A DNA stretch of 64,000 nt, taken from positions 15,740 through 79,739 of the forward strand of contig JAKSJQ010000007.1 of the NCBI GenBank assembly GCA_024402115.1. Reading direction: 5' to 3'. The notes below the pieces were generated by a model. The model had not been told where the DNA came from. It ran no database searches and worked only from the letters and a program-made list of their open reading frames with translations. Shown here one piece after another: positions 25,884-32,325 of the stretch. Numbering within the stretch: the first letter of the stretch is position 1; each line of letters starts with the position of its first letter. The translations under genes were made by a program, and so were the position numbers. Origin of the DNA: Bacteroidales bacterium. Lineage in GTDB: Bacteria; Bacteroidota; Bacteroidia; Bacteroidales; UBA932.

Positions 25884-26369
25884 CTACTTCTTCTTAGCCT
25901 GCTTCTTGGCAGCCTTTGCGTCGATCTTGGCCTGCTTTGCCTGGGCCCTTTCAAGCCTTGCCTGCTCCGCAGCCCTTTCCTGCTGCTCCATGAAGGTCTT
26001 GGTGTAGAACATGATGACACCGTTGGCGCCCTGGATTCCGTAGATTGCTGCGGTTCCGTCCTTGAGCACCTCCACGTGATCCACGTCGTCCGGGTTCAGA
26101 TAGGTGAAGTCGTTGGTGATCACGTCATCTATGATGAACAGAGGCTGTGTGTTGCTTGAGTTTGTGCCGATTCCGCGGATGATGACATCGGGCATGACGC
26201 CGTCGCCACCTCCGGACACGCTCACTCCAGGGATACCCTTGATGAGGTCGATGATGCTGGTGTACCTCGTCTTGTGCTTGTCAACGTTCACGTCCTTGTT
26301 CGCGTTCTGTGCGTATGAGGATACTGCGATGCCGAGGAGGCAGACGAGTGAAACAATGATTCTTTTCAT
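25884..26369 (-). CDS. Stand-alone TonB-receptor plug domain protein with basic tail
   Basis: This 161-residue secreted protein has a signal peptide (MKRIIVSLVCLLGIAVSSYA), a complete plug-like domain (IDLIKGIPGVSVSGGGDGVM, VIIRGIGTNSSNTQPLFIID, VDHVEVLKDGTAAIYG, GANGVIMF) and then a roughly 35-residue coiled Ala/Lys/Gln-rich tail (AKQAKIDAKAAKKQAKKK). The beta-barrel that normally follows the plug in a TonB-dependent receptor is absent; the frame ends right against the convergent CotH stop. ATG 26369 is chosen for the signal peptide. It is last in the GH3 operon. It may be a decoy or accessory plug, or a shortened remnant. Confidence 0.82.
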   Translation of the reverse strand: MKRIIVSLVCLLGIAVSSYAQNANKDVNVDKHKTRYTSIIDLIKGIPGVSVSGGGDGVMPDVIIRGIGTNSSNTQPLFIIDDVITNDFTYLNPDDVDHVEVLKDGTAAIYGIQGANGVIMFYTKTFMEQQERAAEQARLERAQAKQAKIDAKAAKKQAKKK

Positions 26370-26413
26370 TTTATCTTTATTATAGAGTTTACGTTTTGTC
26401 GCTTTGATGTGTG

Positions 26414-26962
26414 TCAGTCCTGTTTCCTGAAGAAGGTCAGTCGGCTGATGTCTTCTGTCATCTGGAAGCCTATCTGGTTGCAATGTGAGCAGTTGGGGAG
26501 AACGAAGTATATCCCGTCCGTGCATTCCAGGACGTACCTGTCGAGGTGCTTGTCATAAGCGGCTCCCAGTGGTGCAGCCTCGAGCTCATAGGTCTGTCCG
26601 TTGATCTTGTATGTGAGTGAGCGCTCTGACCATACCGTTCCCCTCGTGGATACGAATACGGCAGGACGTCCGTCCTCGTAGGTGCCGGCAGCCAGTATGT
26701 TCAGGCCTGACATGCATATGCATGAGAAGTCCACATGGCCATAGTATCCGGCATAGTTTTCATTGAAGTCGAAGGTCTTCCATGTGATTCCGTCCTTCGT
26801 GCTTGCGATCTCGCCCGCGTCAGTGACGAGATATTTCATGTTGTCCAAGGAAGCGACGCAAACGGTCTTTCCCTTGATGTCAGGTTCTCCGTCCGCAGCG
26901 AAGCCCGACCATGAGAGTGTCATGGCCAGGCTTATTACTGCTATGCGGAGTAGTCTCTTCAT
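26414..26962 (-). CDS. Secreted BNR/WD-like protein of unknown function
   Basis: This 182-residue exported protein has a signal peptide (MKRLLRIAVISLAMTLSWSGFA). The mature part has propeller-like strands with sialidase-type turns (STKDGITWKTFDF, VSTRGTVWSERSL), which is too short for a full propeller. A CSHC pair sits near the C-terminus. It begins on the base after the GH3 stop and is followed 44 bases later by the plug gene, so the three form one operon. No catalytic function can be assigned. Confidence 0.65.
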   Translation of the reverse strand: MKRLLRIAVISLAMTLSWSGFAADGEPDIKGKTVCVASLDNMKYLVTDAGEIASTKDGITWKTFDFNENYAGYYGHVDFSCICMSGLNILAAGTYEDGRPAVFVSTRGTVWSERSLTYKINGQTYELEAAPLGAAYDKHLDRYVLECTDGIYFVLPNCSHCNQIGFQMTEDISRLTFFRKQD

Positions 26963-29900
26963 TTATTTGAGACTGGTAGTGATCTTGAATGAGTCGAATG
27001 ATGCGGTGATAGGAGCTGCATCTTCCATATTCATGCCAGTCACGCCACGTGGCATTCTCATCATTGCTGCGTTGCGTACGCCGTCAGTTGCCATCACACC
27101 TGCCTGGATGTCCTTGAGGAGCACCTCGGTCTCACCGAGCTTGGTGTAGGTCTTGCCGTCGAGAGAGTAAGAAGCGGTGTAGCTGATACCCTTCTTGACG
27201 AGGCGGAGGTAGATGACGTCAGCTGCTGAGTCGAGGTTCACGGCTATGGTAGTCTTGTTGTTGCCGTTGTCCTCAGCTACGAGCTGTACGCTGCCGGTAG
27301 CAGGAGCACCTGCCTCAGGCATGCGCATACCGCGGCCGAATGACATGTTCGCGTAAACGAGCTTGACGAAGTTGTCGTCATCCTCGTATGCCACGAGACC
27401 TGCATTCTGACCAGGGTTGCCAGGAGTTGCTGAAGTGCTGAGTTTGGTCTCGATGGTCCAGTCGCTGTTTGCGCTCTGGAGAACGAGGTTCTCTGCGTTG
27501 TTGTTTGCGAGGGTGAGGTCACCCTTTGCGGTGGTGATGTTGAGGGCGCCGTTCTTCACTGAAAGTGCAGAGGCGTTCTTCCTTACCACGTTCCAGGTCT
27601 TGCCGAGTGCTGCGCCGTTGAAGTCGTCAGAAACGCCCTTCACGCCGAAGCATACTGCGTATTCAGACTCGTCGCAAGTTACGTTGTCGATGACCTTCAC
27701 GATGGCGGTACCAGGAACTGAGCTTGCCTGCTTTACGACAACCTCGAGCTTAGGATCCTTAGCCGTAGCCTTGACTACAGGTGCCTTTGCAGAAGCCTTC
27801 CTTACGATGCTGTACTGGTTCACACCGCTCTTGAGGATAGACTTTCCGTCAACGGTGAGGCTTGCGAGAGCGAGCTCAGGATTCACCTTGATCGCGTAGC
27901 TTCCGCTTACGGTCTTGCCGTCAACGGTAACCCTTGCGGTGATGGTAGCTACACCCATTGACTTGGCGGTCACGAGACCGTTTGCGTCAACGCTGGCAAC
28001 GTTAGGGTTGCTGCTGATGTAACGAACCTTAGCCTTGGTGATATCGGTGAAGCTGTCGTCGGTCAAGCTGCCGGTAACCTTGGTCTGTGCGGTCTGACCT
28101 GCTCTCATTACTGAGACGCCGCAGTCAGCAACGACAACCTTGAGGGCTGGCTTGAAGCTCTTGCCGTTCATGTTCGCGGTAACGGTACCACGGATGTCCT
28201 TCGATGATGAACCTACCTCGAATACATACCTTCCTGAATCGTAGGTGATGCAATCCTTGTCCATATCCCAGAACCAGAGGTCTGCGCAGTCGATGTCGAT
28301 GTCTACGGTCTTGGTCTGTCCTACAGGGATGGTTACCCTCTGGAAGCCCTTGAGTCTCTTGAATGGCCTCTGGAGAGATGCAGGGCTGTCAGGAGTGGTC
28401 ATGTAGATCTGTACGACCTCGTCGCCGTCGTATGAGCCGGTGTTGGTCACGTCTACGCTGATGGTGATTTTGTCGTCAGGAGTGATAGCGGTCTTGCTGA
28501 TCTCGAAGTTAGAGTACTCGAAAGTGGTGTATGAGATACCGTAACCGAACTCGTATGAAACCGGCTTGGTGAAGTACCAGAGGGTACGTCCGTTCTTGCC
28601 GTCGTTAGCACGGAGGGTGTAATCGGTGATAGCAGGGAGGTCGTTGACGCTCTTGTACCAGGTAGCGTTGAGCTTACCGCCTGGGGTTACGTCACCGAAG
28701 AGAACCTTAGGGATAGCTGCACCCTGAGCCTGGCCGTTGTAGCCGGTCCAGAGGATGGCTGATACGTTCTCGAGGTTCTTGAACTCCTCAACCTCTACGC
28801 AGCCGAGGGTCTGCATTACGACAACGGTATTCTTGTTGACGGCAGCGACAGCCTGGATGAGCTTGACCTGGTTACCAGGGAGAAGGAGGGTAAGGCGGTC
28901 AGCCTCCTCGGTAGCGGTGTTCTCGTCGGTACCTACGAATACGATAGCGACGTCAGACTCCTTGGCTGCCTTGATGACTGCAGGGTCGATTTCCTCGTCT
29001 TCTGGTGCCTTGTATACGAGATAGAGGGTCTGAGGGCCGTTGTAACCGAGCTTGTTGACCTTTGCCTCGAGAGGCATGCTGGCTCCGTAGACACCACCGA
29101 CACGCTTGCCGGATGCCTTGGTAGCCTCGATGGTACTGATGAGGTTTCCTTCAGGAGAACCTACGCGTACCTCGACGATACCGCCCTCGGTAGGGATGTT
29201 GAGGCCGATGGTGATCTGCTCTACGTTCATGAGGTCGATGTTCTCATAAGCGGTCCATGAGCCGTCGTCGATAGAACGAACCTGCTCCTCGTCGCCCATA
29301 CCTGAGCCGACGGTGATACCCTCAGATGAGAAGCTGTACTGGGTAGCGTCCTGCCTGGTGACGGTTCCGTCTGGCTTTGCGAGCTCGAAGTAAGCAACAT
29401 AGAGGAGGTTGCTCTTGCTCTTGGTGCTACCGCCTGAAGCGAGGGTGAGGTCGATGTCGAGGCCCTTGTCTGCGATGTACTTGGTGAAGCCCTGGTAAGG
29501 CGTGGTCTTGCTTGACTCCTCAGGACGGCCTGAGTAAGGACCGAGCTCTACGTCGTCAGCCTGTGGGCCGATGATTGCGATGCTCTTGATTGCGTTCACG
29601 TCGATAGGGAGGGCCTTGTTTGCGAAGCCTGCAGGGACGGTGTTCTTGAGGAGGACAGGAGTGCGGGTTGCAACTTCCTCGGCGATGGCCTGGCTCCTCT
29701 CAGAGTTTACGACGCTTGCTGGGTACTTGGTGTAAGGAACCATAGACTCTGGGTCGAACTCACCTGTCCTCATGCGGACGGTGAACATGTTCACGAGGGC
29801 ACGGTCGATGTCAGCCATGGTGATGAGGCCTTTCTCGAAAGCGCTGATCGCGAATCTCTGATATACGCTACCGCAGTCAGAGTCGACACCAGCCTTGAGG

Positions 29901-30805
29901 CCGGCAGCAGTTGCTTCCTCTGCAGTCTCTACATAATAGTGACCAGTGTAGATGTCCTCGATCGCTGCGCAGTCGCCAGTCACGTAACCCTTCATACCGT
30001 AGGTCCTGCGGGCGATGGTGTCAAGATAGAGCTCGCTGGCTGAGGTAGGGACGTGGTTTACTGCGTTGTAAGATGACATGATTGAAGGGAGGTTGTCATT
30101 CTCGATGAGCTCCTTGTAAGGATAGAGATAGAACTCCCTCATGTCGCGGCTGTCCATGTTCGAACTGCTGACATGGCGGTCGAACTCGGAGTTGTTCGCG
30201 AAATAGTGCTTTGCGGTAGGTACTGCCTTCATGTAGGTCTCGTCGCTGCCCATGAGACCTCTTACGAAGCCGCTTGACATGGTGGCTGCGAGGAATGGAT
30301 CCTCACCGTAAGACTCTCCTGTACGACCCCATCTTGGGTCACGGATAGGCTCTACCACCGGTGACCAGAAGGTGAGGCCCTTGGTGCCGGTCTGGAAGAT
30401 TGCACGTGCCTCGTCTGCGATTACGGATGCCTCGAGCTCGAGGAGCTCAGGATCCCATGATGAGCCGAGAGCGACGCTGCCTGGGAATGATGTAGGGCCC
30501 TGAAGACCCACTGATGGATTGGCTCCGGAGAGGACTCCGTGAAGAGCCTCGCTCCATACGTTGTACTGCTTGATGCCAAGCCTTGGAACGGCAGCCATGT
30601 TGTTGCCGAGAAGACTCTCCTTCTCCTCAAGGGTGAGACGTGACACGAGGTCGACGGCTCTTTCCTCGAACGTGTAGTTCGTGTTGAGGTAGATCGGCGT
30701 GGTCTTGGTGACCTTCTTGTCAGCCGGTACGAATGCTACCGAGGCTGCGAGGGCGAGAGCTGCGGAAGCCGCGATGCCAGCCCTGAGAACTGATCTTTTT
30801 TTCAT
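26963..30805 (-). CDS. Multidomain GH3 glycoside hydrolase (beta-xylosidase-like)
   Basis: This 1280-residue secreted enzyme has a signal peptide, then a GH3 N-terminal barrel with the nucleophile Asp278 in GYVTGDCAAIEDI and the following LKAGVDSDCG, a pattern of GH3 beta-xylosidases. The GH3 C-terminal domain is interrupted (about residues 460-595) by a CBM6-like beta-sandwich (DGSWTAYENIDLMNVEQITI). An FN3-like domain, a Big2-type Ig domain (TAKSMGVATITARVTVDGKT) and a C-terminal concanavalin-like domain resembling GH43 C2 modules (DDFNGAALGKTWNVVRKNAS) follow. It probably releases xylose or related sugars in the periplasm or at the surface. It heads an operon with two small secreted proteins. 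Confidence 0.9.
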   Translation of the reverse strand: MKKRSVLRAGIAASAALALAASVAFVPADKKVTKTTPIYLNTNYTFEERAVDLVSRLTLEEKESLLGNNMAAVPRLGIKQYNVWSEALHGVLSGANPSVGLQGPTSFPGSVALGSSWDPELLELEASVIADEARAIFQTGTKGLTFWSPVVEPIRDPRWGRTGESYGEDPFLAATMSSGFVRGLMGSDETYMKAVPTAKHYFANNSEFDRHVSSSNMDSRDMREFYLYPYKELIENDNLPSIMSSYNAVNHVPTSASELYLDTIARRTYGMKGYVTGDCAAIEDIYTGHYYVETAEEATAAGLKAGVDSDCGSVYQRFAISAFEKGLITMADIDRALVNMFTVRMRTGEFDPESMVPYTKYPASVVNSERSQAIAEEVATRTPVLLKNTVPAGFANKALPIDVNAIKSIAIIGPQADDVELGPYSGRPEESSKTTPYQGFTKYIADKGLDIDLTLASGGSTKSKSNLLYVAYFELAKPDGTVTRQDATQYSFSSEGITVGSGMGDEEQVRSIDDGSWTAYENIDLMNVEQITIGLNIPTEGGIVEVRVGSPEGNLISTIEATKASGKRVGGVYGASMPLEAKVNKLGYNGPQTLYLVYKAPEDEEIDPAVIKAAKESDVAIVFVGTDENTATEEADRLTLLLPGNQVKLIQAVAAVNKNTVVVMQTLGCVEVEEFKNLENVSAILWTGYNGQAQGAAIPKVLFGDVTPGGKLNATWYKSVNDLPAITDYTLRANDGKNGRTLWYFTKPVSYEFGYGISYTTFEYSNFEISKTAITPDDKITISVDVTNTGSYDGDEVVQIYMTTPDSPASLQRPFKRLKGFQRVTIPVGQTKTVDIDIDCADLWFWDMDKDCITYDSGRYVFEVGSSSKDIRGTVTANMNGKSFKPALKVVVADCGVSVMRAGQTAQTKVTGSLTDDSFTDITKAKVRYISSNPNVASVDANGLVTAKSMGVATITARVTVDGKTVSGSYAIKVNPELALASLTVDGKSILKSGVNQYSIVRKASAKAPVVKATAKDPKLEVVVKQASSVPGTAIVKVIDNVTCDESEYAVCFGVKGVSDDFNGAALGKTWNVVRKNASALSVKNGALNITTAKGDLTLANNNAENLVLQSANSDWTIETKLSTSATPGNPGQNAGLVAYEDDDNFVKLVYANMSFGRGMRMPEAGAPATGSVQLVAEDNGNNKTTIAVNLDSAADVIYLRLVKKGISYTASYSLDGKTYTKLGETEVLLKDIQAGVMATDGVRNAAMMRMPRGVTGMNMEDAAPITASFDSFKITTSLK

Positions 30806-30876
30806 GGTGTGGTTATAATGTAAACTGGTTTTGTGCTAATCAGCTATTTTAGCAATTAAAGATAATGATAGATATG

Positions 30877-30906
30877 AAAAAAGCCAACATCCTGAAAGGA
30901 TGCCGG
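30877..30906 (-). terminator. Terminator of the DUF1232 gene
   Basis: On the minus strand GCCGGCATCC / GGATGTTGGC with a short loop is followed by TTTTTT. It lies between the DUF1232 gene (stop 30976) and the start of the GH3 operon. The remaining bases of this 170-base gap show nothing further that I can support. Confidence 0.8.
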
Positions 30907-30975
30907 CATATTTTGGGGTCAAAACGAAGATATTTGGGCTTTATTTGAAGAACATGAATCGAAATTCATACTCTT

Positions 30976-31374
30976 CTACTGCTCGTCGATGGTATCATCT
31001 ATGATGATTTCGGCCTCGTCGAAGTCTCCAATCAGCTCTCGCAGCTTGGCTTTCGCCTGCATCTTGATCTCCGGGGTTATGTTCCTCATGACCTTGTAGA
31101 TTGCGATCGTCAGCGCGGCTATGTCATCCACGTATCCTGCCGCAGGAATGAAGTCCGGGATGAGGTCGGCAGGGAAGATAAGGTAGCCCAGGGCTCCTAC
31201 TATCATCGCCCTTTCCTTGTTGGTCACTCCCTCGCTCTGCCATGCATAGAAAAGAAGGAGGGCCATGTACATGGTCTTCGCTCCCAGCTTCTTCGCATGC
31301 TTCATAAGCTTCTTCCAGAAAGATCCGTCGGAATAGTGCTTTCCGTATTTTTCTATGTCTTCGGGCCAGTTCAT
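30976..31374 (-). CDS. DUF1232 (YkvA-like) membrane protein
   Basis: This 132-residue protein carries the DUF1232 core: IVGALGYLIFPADLIPDFIP followed by AAGYVDDIAALTIAIY, with one or two hydrophobic helices. The family is widespread, small and of unknown function. The N-terminal 45 residues contain a basic stretch (KKLMKHAKKLGAK). It is transcribed away from the HTH regulator gene and has a -7 element only four bases before its ATG. Confidence 0.88.
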   Translation of the reverse strand: MNWPEDIEKYGKHYSDGSFWKKLMKHAKKLGAKTMYMALLLFYAWQSEGVTNKERAMIVGALGYLIFPADLIPDFIPAAGYVDDIAALTIAIYKVMRNITPEIKMQAKAKLRELIGDFDEAEIIIDDTIDEQ

Positions 31375-31378
31375 AGGG

Positions 31379-31386
31379 CAAATATA
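31379..31386 (-). promoter_or_regulatory. -7 element directly before the DUF1232 gene
   Basis: TATATTTG on the minus strand ends four bases before the ATG at 31374. Confidence 0.55.
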
Positions 31387-31400
31387 TGGGAAAAAGTTCG

Positions 31401-31408
31401 TAAATTTG
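31401..31408 (+). promoter_or_regulatory. -7 element of the HTH regulator/topB operon
   Basis: TAAATTTG ends eight bases before the ATG at 31417. It lies only 14 bases from the oppositely oriented -7 element of the DUF1232 gene, so the two promoters must overlap. Confidence 0.55.
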
Positions 31409-31416
31409 TTTCTGTA

Positions 31417-32325
31417 ATGAAAAAGATAACCGCACTTCTTTTCGCCTTCTTCCTGGCTGTCTCTTCAGCCTGGGGCTTCGTCCTTGACCGGGAACTCCTG
31501 GAGCAGGGCAAGTCCTATTATGAAGCCGGTGAGTACCAGGAAGCCATCGAGACTCTCAAGGAGTTCGTGTCGAAGGCCGGAACGCCGAGCGAGGACCTCA
31601 ACGTGAAGTTCGAGGGCCACTTCTATCTTGCGCTCAGCTACCGTGCGATGGGGGACTGGGATACTTCGAAGAAATGGTTCATCTCGATCTACCGCGTGCT
31701 GAACAAGTGGGGAACGCCGGATGACATGAAGCGCTGGTCGGAGCGCATCGTTCCGGAGATACATGTCATGGCGGAGCTGCGCGAGCAGGAAAGAGCGCGA
31801 CAGGAGGCCGAGAAGCACAATCAACGTGTGATCATGGTACTCTTTGCCGTGATATTTGCGTTGGTGCTGATCGCGCTGGCGTCCGTTTCCTATGTGCTGG
31901 CTAAGCTCGGCAAGGCTAACCGACAGCTCGTGCTCAAGAGTCAGCAGATAGTCGAGAACAAGGCTCATGTGAGGAATGTCGACGAGGACGACGATCTCGG
32001 CAAAAAGATAATCGCATACATGCAGAGTGAAAAGCCATATCTGAATCCGGATTTCTCCCTCGAGCTTCTCACCGAGGCCCTTGGAGTTAACCGTACCTAT
32101 GTCTCCTCTGCCGTGGGCAGGCTTGCTCCAAATTTCAGGGCTTTCCTCAATTCTTACAGGATAGCGGAGGCCGTCAGCATGCTCAAGGAAAATCCGGACA
32201 GCAAACTCGACGACATATCTTCGATCTGCGGCTTCAGCAACAGCCGCACTTTCTACAACGCATTCAAGTCTTATACAGGCCTTACTCCTTCCGAGTACAA
32301 AAGGTCGCTTAATCTCATCAAGTAG
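31417..32325 (+). CDS. Membrane-anchored AraC-type transcription regulator with TPR sensor
   Basis: This 302-residue protein has a signal sequence (MKKITALLFAFFLAVSSAWG), a TPR-like periplasmic region (LEQGKSYYEAGEYQEAIETL), a transmembrane helix (VIMVLFAVIFALVLIALASV, about residues 138-160) and a cytoplasmic AraC-type double HTH (LELLTEALGVNRTYVSSAVG; ISSICGFSNSRTFYNAFKSY; TGLTPSEYKR). ATG 31417 follows the promoter element; the open frame upstream belongs to the neighbouring promoter region. The plan matches the TPR kinases in this window, with a DNA-binding output in place of the kinase. It ends on the base before topB begins. Confidence 0.88.
   Translation: MKKITALLFAFFLAVSSAWGFVLDRELLEQGKSYYEAGEYQEAIETLKEFVSKAGTPSEDLNVKFEGHFYLALSYRAMGDWDTSKKWFISIYRVLNKWGTPDDMKRWSERIVPEIHVMAELREQERARQEAEKHNQRVIMVLFAVIFALVLIALASVSYVLAKLGKANRQLVLKSQQIVENKAHVRNVDEDDDLGKKIIAYMQSEKPYLNPDFSLELLTEALGVNRTYVSSAVGRLAPNFRAFLNSYRIAEAVSMLKENPDSKLDDISSICGFSNSRTFYNAFKSYTGLTPSEYKRSLNLIK

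Noticed and set aside
31297..31416. An N-terminal extension of the HTH regulator beginning at 31297.
   Set aside because: It overlaps the divergent DUF1232 gene and both -7 elements; the signal sequence begins at 31417.
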